DNA of 64,000 nucleotides from Williamsia sp. CHRR-6. Lineage in GTDB: Bacteria > Actinomycetota > Actinomycetes > Mycobacteriales > Mycobacteriaceae. Of this stretch, positions 9,909 through 17,630 are shown piece after piece. Below the pieces are notes generated by a model. It searched no databases, had not been told where the DNA came from, and saw only the letters and a program-made list of their open reading frames with translations. The first letter of the stretch is position 1; each line of letters begins with the position of its first letter. The stretch lies in the NCBI RefSeq assembly GCF_018474015.1, contig NZ_JAHCSG010000001.1:1178001-1242000 (forward strand). Direction: 5' to 3'. The position numbers and the translations under genes were made by a program.

Positions 9909-10823
9909 TCACCAGGTCAGTTCTCGTTGGCACCGCTGGTGTGCGCCGACCGACTCCACCTGCACCGTGGCGTGGGACAGCCCGTGGGCGTCGAGAACCG
10001 AACGCGCCGCGGCCAATACGTCGTCGTTGGGATGATCGCTGCCCAGATGCACTGTGGCCACGTCCATTCCGGTGGTCAGGGTCCACACGTGCAGATCATG
10101 CACGTCGTGCACCTGCGGCAGCGCGGCCAACTCGGCGCGCACCACCTCGACGTCGACGTGGGCCGGCGCCCGCTGGGCCAGGATGCGCAGCGCGTCCAGC
10201 GCGAGTCGCACCGCCCGCGGCACCACCCACACCGCGATGAGCACCGCCACCACGATGTCGGCGTACCCCCACCCGGTGGTCATCGCGATGACACCGGCGA
10301 CGAGGACGCCGACGCTGCTCACCGAGTCGGCCACCACCTCCATGTAGGCCCCGCGCACCGCGATGCTGCCGTGGGCGTCGCCCCGCAGCAGCAGCATCAC
10401 CGCGATGTTGGCCAGTAACCCCAGCGATGCCACCACGATCAAGGTGAGTCCGGGCACCTGCGGATCGGTGCCGATCCGCGCGATCGCCTCCACCACGATG
10501 TATGTCGCGACACCCAGCAGCAGCACCGCGTTGGCCACGGCGGTGAACACCTCGGCGCGATGCCAGCCGAACGTCTTGCCGCCGTCGGTACCACCGTGGC
10601 GGGCCAACAGCAGGGCGCCGAGTCCCATCCCCATGGCGATGACGTCGGTGAGCATGTGGCCGGCATCGGCGATGAGCGCCAGCGAGTCGACGACTATGCC
10701 CGCGATCAGCTCCACCACGAAGAACCCGCCGATGATGGCCATCCCGATCGCCATCCGCCGCAACCGGCCGGTGGTCACCGGGCCCGCGGCCGGACCGTGC
10801 GCGTGGCCATGTGAATGTCCCAT
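9909..10823 (-). CDS. cation diffusion facilitator (CDF) family metal exporter
   Basis: 304 residues starting MGHSHGHAHGPA, a His-rich metal-binding N-terminus. Six membrane segments are visible. The transport-site motif in TM2 reads SLALIADAGHMLTD (HxxxD with preceding Asp) and TM5 has YMEVVADSVSSV, the usual pair of metal-binding Asp/His/Asp positions, with Asp in place of His in TM5. A cytosolic C-terminal domain follows (VHDVHDLHVWTLT). By family it exports Zn2+, Co2+, Cd2+ or similar in exchange for H+. The start at 10823 fits family alignments and a leaderless transcript: a -10-like TATCTT ends 6 bases upstream and no Shine-Dalgarno is seen. A palindrome lies in the promoter. Confidence 0.92.
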   Translation of the reverse strand: MGHSHGHAHGPAAGPVTTGRLRRMAIGMAIIGGFFVVELIAGIVVDSLALIADAGHMLTDVIAMGMGLGALLLARHGGTDGGKTFGWHRAEVFTAVANAVLLLGVATYIVVEAIARIGTDPQVPGLTLIVVASLGLLANIAVMLLLRGDAHGSIAVRGAYMEVVADSVSSVGVLVAGVIAMTTGWGYADIVVAVLIAVWVVPRAVRLALDALRILAQRAPAHVDVEVVRAELAALPQVHDVHDLHVWTLTTGMDVATVHLGSDHPNDDVLAAARSVLDAHGLSHATVQVESVGAHQRCQRELTW

Positions 10824-10829
10824 CCCGAC

Positions 10830-10859
10830 AAGATATGCGTGGATATGCATATATGACAA
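10830..10859 (-). promoter_or_regulatory. putative leaderless promoter of the CDF gene with overlapping palindromic operator
   Basis: On the minus strand, TTGTCA (10854-10859) and TATCTT (10830-10835) are spaced by 18 bases, which would start transcription at or next to the ATG at 10823. Between them lies the perfect palindrome ATATGCATAT (10843-10852), with a further partial copy ATATGC at 10833-10838. This is the position where metal-sensing repressors such as the ArsR/SmtB family bind; which regulator acts is unknown and none is encoded nearby. Confidence 0.5.
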
Positions 10860-10884
10860 GTGATCGGTCCGGACACCACGCCGC

Positions 10885-12021
10885 TCAGCGCAGGGTGGCC
10901 ACCGCCGACTCACGCTTGAGCCCGGCCACCATCAGCAGGTCCACCAGCATCGAGCGCAACTGGGCAAGGATCACCGTCTCGGAGAGTTCGCCGCCCGCGG
11001 CCAGGTGCGGACCGGCCCGACGGGCGATGGTTCGCAACGCGCGCGCAGCATCGGCCTCGTCGGGCTTCTCACCGGGGTCGGCCAGCAGCATGTTCTGCAA
11101 CACCTCCAACACGCTCACCAGATCGGCGACCACGTCGACGATCTCGGGTCGAACGGGTTCGTCGTTGGCGATGGCCGCCCGCGCCCGGCGCGCCAGGACC
11201 CGCAGGTTGCGCACCGCGTTGTCGATCGGATCGGCGGTGGCCTCCAACCGCGACAACCGGTGCCGAGAGTTCCAGTACAGCGGTGAGATGTGGCTGATCT
11301 CCCGGCCGCCCAACATGTCTGCGCGCATCATGTCGATGGCGCCCTGGGTGCCGCGGGCGCGTTGCAACGCCTGCTCCACCTCCGCCACGTCCCGCGTGCG
11401 CAAGCCGTGCACCACCGCAGCCACCACCCCGGCCATGGTGGCCATCACCGCAGCGGCATCGCGACGGGCCCGCAGCACCGGGTGGGTGGGGATCACCGCG
11501 ACGATGAGGATGCCGATCACGCCGCCGGTCAACGCATCCACGGCACGGTCGACACCCCCAGATCCGCCGGGCGGCAACAGCGTTGCCACCAGCACGGCCG
11601 AGCTGGCCGCCTGCATCGGGACCAGTGGGCCACCATCGACGGTGACCGCCACGGTCATGGCCAGCGCCACCACCAGGACGATTTGCCATGCCCCGGAACC
11701 TATCTGGCTGATCAGCAGGTCACCGACGATGATCCCCAGCGTCACGCCCAACACCAGTTCGAGTGCGCGCCTTGTCCGTTGACCCAGCGACAGCCCGAGG
11801 GAGAGGACAGCAGCCACCGGGGCGAAGAAGGGACGCTGGTGGCCGATCACGTGCAGGGCGACCGCCCACGCGACCCCGGCCGCGATGGAGCACTGAGCGA
11901 TGGGCAACGCCGACAACCACACTCGGCGCACCCGTTCACGCACCGGCGCGGGCCACCGGCGGTAGCGCACCCGCGCAGCCGTGTCGATCCGATCGACGAG
12001 GCCGCGCAGCGAGCCGGTCAC
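10885..12021 (-). CDS. FUSC-family membrane protein (aromatic acid exporter-like)
   Basis: 378 residues from a GTG at 12021, 20 bp after the DUF3151 gene stop. The first about 180 residues hold roughly six hydrophobic segments with the PFFAPVAAVLSLG motif typical of FUSC/ArAE proteins; the rest is a helical cytoplasmic domain. Related proteins export aromatic acids or other small organic anions, but the substrate here cannot be inferred. It is co-directional with the upstream DUF3151 gene, probably one transcript. The GTG start is the best candidate because the upstream frame is covered by the DUF3151 gene. Confidence 0.78.
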   Translation of the reverse strand: MTGSLRGLVDRIDTAARVRYRRWPAPVRERVRRVWLSALPIAQCSIAAGVAWAVALHVIGHQRPFFAPVAAVLSLGLSLGQRTRRALELVLGVTLGIIVGDLLISQIGSGAWQIVLVVALAMTVAVTVDGGPLVPMQAASSAVLVATLLPPGGSGGVDRAVDALTGGVIGILIVAVIPTHPVLRARRDAAAVMATMAGVVAAVVHGLRTRDVAEVEQALQRARGTQGAIDMMRADMLGGREISHISPLYWNSRHRLSRLEATADPIDNAVRNLRVLARRARAAIANDEPVRPEIVDVVADLVSVLEVLQNMLLADPGEKPDEADAARALRTIARRAGPHLAAGGELSETVILAQLRSMLVDLLMVAGLKRESAVATLR

Positions 12022-12041
12022 CTTGCCACCGGCTGTTCTGA

Positions 12042-12458
12042 TCAGGCCAGGCCGAGCTCGGCGGCCGCGGCGGGGTCGCTGTCGTTGAGCAGGTCGAGGC
12101 AGCGCACGTACTCGTCGTTCTCGCCGATGGTCTGCGCGGCGCGTGCCAGCACGGCCACACACCGCAGGAAGCCGCGGTTGGGCTCATGGCTCCAGGGCAC
12201 CGCCCCGAATCCCTTCCACCCGTGTCGACGCAGCTGGTCGAGGCCGCGGTGGTAGCCGGTGCGGGCGTAGGCGTATGCGGTGATGGTGGCGCCCGATTCG
12301 AGCGCGTCCTGCGCGAGGTGCGCCCACGCGATGGAGGCGGTGGGGTGCGCAGCGGCCACCGCGGCCGGGTCGGCCCCGTTGAGCAGTTCTGATTCGGCGT
12401 CGTCGTCGCCGGTCAGCAGGGTGGGCGGGGGGCCGAGAAGATCTCCGAAGGACGTCAC
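12042..12458 (-). CDS. DUF3151 protein (Rv0360c homologue)
   Basis: 138 residues from a GTG at 12458 (MTSFGDLLGPPPTLL). The start is set by family resemblance; the Shine-Dalgarno is weak, and a longer frame exists upstream. The conserved block TAYAYARTGYHRGLDQLRR followed by GWKGFGAVPWSH and PNRGFLRC is characteristic of this actinobacterial family. Soluble, no catalytic motif, function unknown. In M. tuberculosis the homologue lies between the M50 protease gene and the Rv0361 gene, as here apart from three inserted genes. Confidence 0.88.
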   Translation of the reverse strand: MTSFGDLLGPPPTLLTGDDDAESELLNGADPAAVAAAHPTASIAWAHLAQDALESGATITAYAYARTGYHRGLDQLRRHGWKGFGAVPWSHEPNRGFLRCVAVLARAAQTIGENDEYVRCLDLLNDSDPAAAAELGLA

Positions 12459-12664
12459 CTGCTTGATTGTGCCCTCGTGGACCCACAGAATCGACCTCCG
12501 GGTGGGGGTTGTGGGACCGCCCGTCATGGTCGGCGATCGTTCTCGCGTCCGATTCGCTAGGCTGACCCCGCGCCGTGGTGTCGCCTCGGGGCGACGGCCA
12601 GACGGCCCCCATGCGTGGTCACCCCCGATGACACCCTGGACGACGAAGGCGAGGTGTGCGATCC

Positions 12665-14176
12665 ATGTCGCATCCGGACGACACCGGAAATTCTGCAGCA
12701 GCCAAAGCGATCTCGGCGCTACGGAAGCTGCGCACACGTGGCCGGCAACCAGCCGCGACTTTTCCGCCTGCGACGTCACCGCGCGTCACCGATGTGACAC
12801 CAGCGCCGCCTGCGACAGATGAGACCGACACTTCTGAGACCGACACATCGCAGCCTGCCGACGCAGTGGCCGAGGCGCAGACGGAGTCCGGGATCGAACC
12901 GACCGCAGCCACCGACTCGCCAGAGTCCGAGCCCGCCGAGAACCCCGAGCCCGAAACCGAGGTTGGCGCCGAGGTCACCGAGGATGCCGGCGTTGTCGCC
13001 GAAACCGAGGATGCCGCCGAGGTCACCGAGGATGCCGGCGTTGTCGCCGAAGCCGAGGATGCCGCCGAGGTCACCGAGGATGCCGGCGTTGTCGCCGAAG
13101 CCGAGGATGCCGCCGAGGTCACCGAGGATGCCGGCGTTGTCGCCGAAGCCGAGGTCGCAGAAGCCGAGGTCGCCGAAGCCGACGAAACCCCCGAGCCGGA
13201 CGTGACAGCGGGGCCCGACCTGCCCGAGGACCCCCCACCGCCGGTACCCGAGGCGATCGAACCTGCACCCGCCATCGAGGCGATCGAACCTGAACTCTCG
13301 GCCGATGAGCCCTCTGCAGCCGACGAGCCCCCGGTCGACGAGGCCCCGGTCGGCGAGGCCCCGGTCGGCGAGGCCCCGGTCGAGAACCCCCCGGTAGACG
13401 AGGCTCCAGCCGAGGACGATCCCCAACCTGCACCGACCGCCGAGCCCGAACCCGCGCTGAGCAAGAAGGCTCTCGCTGCGCAGGCTGCGTTGGCGGCGGC
13501 CAACGCCAAGACCGCTGCAGCCACCGCCTCCGCTGAGGCCACGACCACTGGTGCGGCCACCCCTGTTCTCTCCGCGGCCGAGGTCGCGGCTGCCGAGGCA
13601 CCCACACAGACCATCCCGGCACAGCCGTCCGCACCCACCGACAGCCGTGACGCACGTGCTGCGGGCGCCGACTGGCGGTCGGATTCACCTGCGCCGCAGT
13701 ACATCCCACCCACCCAGGACCCCGTTGTCGCGCCCCGATCGTCGAAGAAGGTGGCGGTGTGGATCGCCTCGCTGGCGGTGATCGTGGTGGCGGTGGCCGC
13801 GGTGATCGGGGCGGTGCTGCTCACCCGCGACGACCCGGCGAAACCGGAGGCCGACGTGGCTGCGGAGACAGCCACCAAGTACACCTCGGCGCTGGCGGCG
13901 GGTGATCTGACCACCCTGCGCGCGATCAGCTGCGGTGAGCGAAAGCAGTTCTACGACAGGGTCGATCCGGCAGCATTCAAGCAGCAGTTCGAGACGCAGA
14001 AGGCCAACAACGAGTTGGTGGCGGTGCGCGATGTGCGGGCCGCCAAGGTGGTCGATCCAGAGAACGCGGTGGTGGAGGTGCTCGCCTTCGTCACCAAGAC
14101 CCCGGAGAAGACGGTGCCCGTGGTGCTCAAGCTGCGCAAGGAGAGCAGCGGGTGGAAGGTTTGCAGCGCCGGATGA
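12665..14176 (+). CDS. membrane-anchored protein with long acidic repeat region (Rv0361-like)
   Basis: 503 residues. The first about 360 residues are low-complexity, rich in Glu, Ala, Pro and Val, with two tandem repeat tracts (16-residue and 5-residue units, listed separately). One membrane segment follows near residue 365 (VAVWIASLAVIVVAVAAVIG), then an outside domain of about 120 residues resembling DUF4878/NTF2-like folds (TKYTSALAAGDLTTLRAISC). The likely topology is a disordered cytoplasmic N-terminus and an extracellular C-terminal domain. Position beside DUF3151 and upstream of fba matches Rv0361. The acidic tract is far longer than expected for that family, so it has probably expanded by repeat slippage. 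Function unknown. Confidence 0.8.
   Translation: MSHPDDTGNSAAAKAISALRKLRTRGRQPAATFPPATSPRVTDVTPAPPATDETDTSETDTSQPADAVAEAQTESGIEPTAATDSPESEPAENPEPETEVGAEVTEDAGVVAETEDAAEVTEDAGVVAEAEDAAEVTEDAGVVAEAEDAAEVTEDAGVVAEAEVAEAEVAEADETPEPDVTAGPDLPEDPPPPVPEAIEPAPAIEAIEPELSADEPSAADEPPVDEAPVGEAPVGEAPVENPPVDEAPAEDDPQPAPTAEPEPALSKKALAAQAALAAANAKTAAATASAEATTTGAATPVLSAAEVAAAEAPTQTIPAQPSAPTDSRDARAAGADWRSDSPAPQYIPPTQDPVVAPRSSKKVAVWIASLAVIVVAVAAVIGAVLLTRDDPAKPEADVAAETATKYTSALAAGDLTTLRAISCGERKQFYDRVDPAAFKQQFETQKANNELVAVRDVRAAKVVDPENAVVEVLAFVTKTPEKTVPVVLKLRKESSGWKVCSAG
12971..13155 (+). repeat. 48-bp in-frame tandem repeat, about 3.8 copies
   Basis: Units start at 12971, 13019, 13067 and 13115 and encode EVTEDAGVVAEAEDAA with almost no base changes; the fourth unit diverges after about 39 bases. 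The near-identity at DNA level points to recent duplication and likely length variation between strains. Confidence 0.93.
13333..13407 (+). repeat. 15-bp in-frame tandem repeat encoding EAPV(G/D/E)
   Basis: About five units based on GTCGGCGAGGCCCCG, the central ones identical and the outer ones degenerate, in the same acidic N-terminal region as the 48-bp repeat. Confidence 0.85.
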
Positions 14177-14201
14177 GGCTCTGACCGGCTACGATTTCGT
14201 C

Positions 14202-14612
14202 GTGACAAGCCATTCGGGCGACCCGGTCGGGGGTCTGCACGCCGATGATGAGCGTGGTCGTGCGCTGCCGCTGTCGGAGCCCGTCACCCGTCGGATGGCC
14301 GCACAGCGCAGGCGCCCGGTGGCACCGCAGCACCCCGACAGCATCGTCACCGATCGGCATCGGGTGGCCAGTCCAGCGCGGTCGGTGGCATCGCCGGAGC
14401 CGTCCACCTGGCAACGCGTCGCGCCGACGGCGCCGCGCCGACCCACATCACGCCCCGCCCCCCTCCCCGTCGACGACGACGACATCGCGTTCAATCTGGT
14501 GGTGCCGCCAGATCTGGTGAAGCGACGCCGCGTCGATCTGTCGGTGATCATCGCCGGAATCGTGATGATGCTGCTCGGACTCGGCGTGGTCGTCGGCCTG
14601 CTCATGCTCTGA
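14202..14612 (+). CDS. small hypothetical protein with C-terminal membrane anchor
   Basis: 136 residues from a GTG at 14202 (VTSHSGDPVGG), 25 bp after the Rv0361-like gene. The N-terminal about 105 residues are hydrophilic and Pro/Arg-rich; a single hydrophobic segment (VIIAGIVMMLLGLGVVVGLL) ends the protein, so it is probably tail-anchored. No known domain. Co-directional and close to the preceding gene, thus likely in its operon. The GTG was chosen because codons upstream overlap the previous gene in another frame. Confidence 0.65.
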   Translation: MTSHSGDPVGGLHADDERGRALPLSEPVTRRMAAQRRRPVAPQHPDSIVTDRHRVASPARSVASPEPSTWQRVAPTAPRRPTSRPAPLPVDDDDIAFNLVVPPDLVKRRRVDLSVIIAGIVMMLLGLGVVVGLLML

Positions 14613-14615
14613 CCC

Positions 14616-14699
14616 GTCGGTTGGGCGGTAGTTCCCGTCGGTTGGGCAGAAACTCCCGTCGGTTGGGCAGAAACTCCCGTCGATTGGGCGGTAGTTCCC
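14616..14699 (-). repeat. intergenic 21-bp tandem repeat array (4 units)
   Basis: Four consecutive 21-bp units at 14616, 14637, 14658 and 14679, read on the plus strand as GTCGGTTGGGCGGTAGTTCCC-like copies with a few base changes. The reverse complement core, CGCCCAACCGAC, is the core of two other arrays in this window (18403-18467 and 34197-34314). It begins 3 bases after the small membrane gene and ends just before the fba terminator. Confidence 0.9.
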
Positions 14700-14715
14700 G
14701 CAGAAGACCGACGAA

Positions 14716-14742
14716 CCCCGCTCCGAGATTCTCGGAACGGGG
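14716..14742 (-). terminator. hairpin terminator of fba
   Basis: CCCCG and TCCGAGA pair with TCTCGGA and CGGGG, with one internal mismatch and a tight loop, 30 bp beyond the fba stop. A GC-rich hairpin without a clear T tract, common in actinobacteria. Confidence 0.75.
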
Positions 14743-14771
14743 CCCGTGTGCACATCAGGGTCGCGAAAAGC

Positions 14772-15809
14772 TCAGGCGCTAATCGACTTTCCGGCGGACT
14801 TCAGGTCGTTGCAGGCCTCCACCACGCGCTCGGCCATACCGGCCTCGGCCTTCTTCAGGTAGCTGCGGGGGTCATAGACCTTCTTGTTGCCCACCTCGCC
14901 ATCGACCTTCAACACGCCGTCATAGTTGGCGAACATGTGGCCAGCGATGGGGCGGGTGAACGCGTACTGGGTGTCGGTGTCGACGTTCATCTTGATGACG
15001 CCGTAGCTCAGCGACTCTTCGATCTCACTCTTCAGCGAGCCCGAACCGCCGTGGAAGACGAAGTCGAACGGCTTGTCGCCGGCGCCCGCGCCCAGAGCCT
15101 TGACGGCTACTTCCTGGCCCACCTTGAGCACCTCGGGCTTGAGCTTCACGTTGCCCGGCTTGTACACGCCGTGCACGTTGCCAAAGGTGGCGGCCAGCAG
15201 GTAGCGGCTGCCCGAGTCGCTGGCGCCCAGCGCGGCCACGGTCTTCTCGAAATCCTCGGCGCTGGTGAACAGCTTGTCGTTGATCTCGTTCTCCACGCCG
15301 TCCTCTTCACCGCCGACCACGCCGATCTCGATCTCGAGAATGATCTTGGCCGCGGCGGCCTTGGCCAGCAGCTCCTTGGCGATCTCGAGGTTCTCCTCGA
15401 GCGGGACCGCGCTGCCGTCCCACATGTGTGACTGGAACAGCGGGTCGCGGCCGGCGTCCACCCGCTCCTGGCTGATGGCGATCAGCGGGCGGACGTAGGT
15501 GTCGAGCTTGTCCTTGGGGCAATGATCGGTGTGCAAAGCCACGGTGACGCCGTACTTGGCGGCCGCCACGTGGGCGAACTCGGCCAACGCCACCGCCCCG
15601 GTCACCATGTCCTTGACACCGAGGCCTGACCCGAATTCGGCACCGCCAGTGGAGAACTGGATGATGCCATCGCTGCCGGCATCAGCGAATCCCTTGAGGG
15701 CGGCGTTGATGGTCTCCGACGACGTGCAGTTGATGGCGGGGAATGCGTACCCGCCCTTCTTGGCGGCGTCGAGCATCTTCGCGTACTGCTCGGGCGTGGC
15801 GATGGGCAT
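14772..15809 (-). CDS. fba: fructose-bisphosphate aldolase, class II
   Basis: 345 residues, the usual length for actinobacterial class IIA aldolases. It cleaves fructose 1,6-bisphosphate to dihydroxyacetone phosphate and glyceraldehyde 3-phosphate. Zinc ligands and active-site segments are visible: ALHTDHCPKDKLD (His, Asp), ILEIEIGVVGGEEDG (Glu), FGNVHGVYKPGNVKL (His) and FVFHGGSGS (His and phosphate site). The start at MPIATPEQYAKML was chosen by family alignment; five more codons lie upstream in frame. It corresponds to Rv0363c and closes the syntenic block. Confidence 0.98.
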   Translation of the reverse strand: MPIATPEQYAKMLDAAKKGGYAFPAINCTSSETINAALKGFADAGSDGIIQFSTGGAEFGSGLGVKDMVTGAVALAEFAHVAAAKYGVTVALHTDHCPKDKLDTYVRPLIAISQERVDAGRDPLFQSHMWDGSAVPLEENLEIAKELLAKAAAAKIILEIEIGVVGGEEDGVENEINDKLFTSAEDFEKTVAALGASDSGSRYLLAATFGNVHGVYKPGNVKLKPEVLKVGQEVAVKALGAGAGDKPFDFVFHGGSGSLKSEIEESLSYGVIKMNVDTDTQYAFTRPIAGHMFANYDGVLKVDGEVGNKKVYDPRSYLKKAEAGMAERVVEACNDLKSAGKSISA

Positions 15810-15997
15810 GGGTCGGTCCTCCAACCGGTCGGCGTTTGCGTGGTCTCAGTATGTCAAGTGCGCTGCGGGCCGGGGACAGCAGTCGCAAAGCGGCCGGCGT
15901 TGGCGTGATTCCCGCTGAGATCGTCCGACGTCGGGGCCTGCGTGGACATGATGACCACAGAGACCTTCCAGTCGGACGATTTCAGCAGCACCCGGTT
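15810..15997. other. non-coding spacer upstream of fba
   Basis: Holds the fba promoter region; no gene or clear motif is seen. It borders the IS481 remnant and is the left edge of a decayed segment. Confidence 0.4.
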
Positions 15998-16210
15998 CTA
16001 GGCGCACCAACCACCGAGCTCGGCGCAGGCGTCGCGCCAGGTGTGTGATCTGTAGGCCGAGCCGTTGTCGGAAAGGACGCGATCGATGGTGACCCGATCG
16101 ACGTAGCTCAACCGGTTGATCCGGCAGCGGGTGCGTACCGCGTGCACCGTGGAGGCCGACTGCCCGGTCTGTCCTGCGAGCTTCATGAGGCGATGGAACC
16201 GATCTGCCAT
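15998..16210 (-). pseudogene. IS481-family transposase remnant, internally deleted
   Basis: About 70 residues survive. The N-terminal part SASTVHAVRTRCRINRLSYV followed by DRVT matches the start of IS481 DDE transposases. It is joined in frame to RVLSDNGSAYRSHTWRDAC, the segment carrying the second catalytic Asp. The first Asp region, normally between these blocks, and the C-terminal Glu region are missing. It ends ELGGWCA where family members continue ELGI and HKRTRPYRPQTNGK-like sequence. No terminal repeats were identified. It marks a past insertion beside fba. Confidence 0.8.
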
Positions 16211-16275
16211 CGCTGACGTCTGAGAAGTAATGCGTTGGTAATCTTCGCGGCTATTTGTCTGGATCAAAGGGGGTC

Positions 16276-16548
16276 ATGTCTGATTTCAAGGTCGATCTCG
16301 ACATGTTGCACAGCATGGGCAAGCGGTACAGCCAGACCGCCGAGTCGCTCGCGGCCATCGCCGACGCCGGCACCCGGTTCGGTGAGATGGCGCAGGCCTG
16401 TCGGATGGCGGCACTGTTCTACGACGTCACCGAACAGGCCACCGTCGACTCGTTGACGGCGGATGGCGGAACCGACACGTCGAGGCGGTCTGCCCGTCCT
16501 GCCACGACATCCTGCATCTGCCCATCGCGCCCACCATTGATGAATTGA
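16276..16548 (+). CDS. small EspC/DUF2580-like protein, C-terminus probably frameshifted
   Basis: 90 residues (MSDFKVDLDMLHSMGKRYSQ...), with an AAGGGGG ribosome site. The first about 60 residues form a helical, WXG100/EspC-like pattern as in small type VII secretion substrates; this is resemblance only. The last about 30 residues read out of frame through a zinc-ribbon fragment that is coded in another frame, so the tail is likely not native and the gene may be the truncated front half of a longer one. No ESX secretion genes lie in the window. Confidence 0.4.
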   Translation: MSDFKVDLDMLHSMGKRYSQTAESLAAIADAGTRFGEMAQACRMAALFYDVTEQATVDSLTADGGTDTSRRSARPATTSCICPSRPPLMN

Positions 16549-16727
16549 TGTTCTCCGGACGTCCCGCCTGTCCCGAATGCGAATCACAACAGACGCACGT
16601 CCTGCTGCGCGGGTTCCCTCCCGGCCCGCCGCCACCAGGCACCACGTTGCGCGGTTGCACCATCATCATCGTCGACGGCTCGGCGCTCACCCAGTGGGAA
16701 TGCGGTGTCTGCGGATCAGAATGGTGA
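16455..16727 (+). pseudogene. zinc-ribbon protein fragment, broken copy of the 17631 gene's C-terminal part
   Basis: The frame reads EAVCPSCHDILHLPIAPTID, then ELMFSGRPACPECES and ends WECGVCGSEW. This closely parallels AVCPSCHEILHQPIAPSVNE, PECPQCG and FVCRHCHHQW of the intact gene at 17631-18383. The matching N-terminal about 170 residues are absent and no good start codon precedes it; the ATG at 16545 is internal to the domain. It overlaps the EspC-like ORF in a different frame, consistent with a deletion that joined two genes. Confidence 0.65.
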
Positions 16728-16907
16728 CCAGACAACGGGCACTCGTCGTGGGAGCATGCTCGCTCTAAACGGACAATTCGAGCAGTCGATTATTATCGAA
16801 AAAAGACGACCTATCCGAAGTAATCTCGTTCATGGCCGCCTTCACCAGCGTCATGATCGCTCTCAGGGCAAGTCCGGGAGCCCAAGCAGGACCCGGTGGA
16901 CCCGCCG

Positions 16908-17300
16908 TCATGAGATTCGACATGACCTCTCCCGAGGTTGTCGAGATCAATGAACTCGCCGTATCCGTCGAGGCTCCAACCATGCCCGAGGCGACGGTGG
17001 CGTTCCAGGTGATCGCACCCGACCATCCGCAGTCCGATCGACAGTGCAGGTCAGTCGCTTGCAGGGGCCGTTGGAGCCGCTCCTACCGGGTTCTTCGACG
17101 TGGTGCGATGCACAGCCGCGATCGCTAAGTTCATCCTGTCCGACTCGGCGCTACCGGGCCGGCTCGCCAAGGCCGGCGGAATTGCAAAAGTCGCCAAGCG
17201 ACTGGTCAGTGCAGGCATTGCATCGGAGGTTCGCAAGATTCTGATCGAGATCTTCAGAATTGCGACCGGCATCAACAATGTAATTGAATCCTGCTCGTAG
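16908..17300 (+). pseudogene. possible degenerate small gene ending at a strong terminator
   Basis: Two consecutive frames look protein-like. The first (from ATG 16911, MRFDMTSPEVVEINELAVSV) runs to about 17030. The second, open from 17013 to the stop at 17300, includes GQSLAGAVGAAPTGFFDVV and GGIAKVAKRLVSAGIASEV and ends GINNVIESCS. A frameshift near 17010-17040 would join them into one about 130-residue protein. The hairpin at 17316-17341 just after the stop supports a once-transcribed gene. The product is not recognised, and chance open frames cannot be excluded. Confidence 0.35.
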
Positions 17301-17315
17301 ATTATCCCGCCACCG

Positions 17316-17341
17316 CGGCCGCCCACCAAAGTGGGCGGCCG
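17316..17341 (+). terminator. strong rho-independent-type hairpin
   Basis: An 11-bp perfect stem CGGCCGCCCAC / GTGGGCGGCCG around a CAAA loop, 16 bp after the stop at 17300. No T tract. Confidence 0.8.
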
Positions 17342-17630
17342 TGCTGGCAATTCAGGTGAACATGACCATTCCGCGAGTGGACAATAATCCGAGGTCAATA
17401 CTCAGAGAAGTGCGATGACCTCACAAGTATCGGGGCCGTGCATAGCCCTCACCTGATCGTGTGAGCACACGCCAACCGTGAGATCTCGGCCCGATGGTGC
17501 CCGGCGCTGAATCGCCTCGCCCAAAGCCACGACACGTGGAAACGCGAAGGATCGGCAACTGTCCGATACGAGTGGTTCACTTGATGGATGAACGTTCAGT
17601 ATCGGATGCACGGCGCACAAGGACAATGAC
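17342..17630. other. intergenic region upstream of the zinc-ribbon gene
   Basis: About 290 bp with no convincing gene. A leftward open frame across it overlaps the start of the next gene and has no support. It probably carries the promoter of the 17631 gene. Confidence 0.4.

Noticed and set aside
12619-13914. 431-residue minus-strand open frame rich in Ser, Ala and Thr repeats
   Set aside because: It is the antisense reading of the repeat tract in the plus-strand Rv0361-like gene; its repeats mirror that gene, and it also runs over the start of that gene with no ribosome site.
14616-14699. Tandem 21-bp repeats as a possible CRISPR array
   Set aside because: Units are directly adjacent with no spacers, and no cas genes are present.
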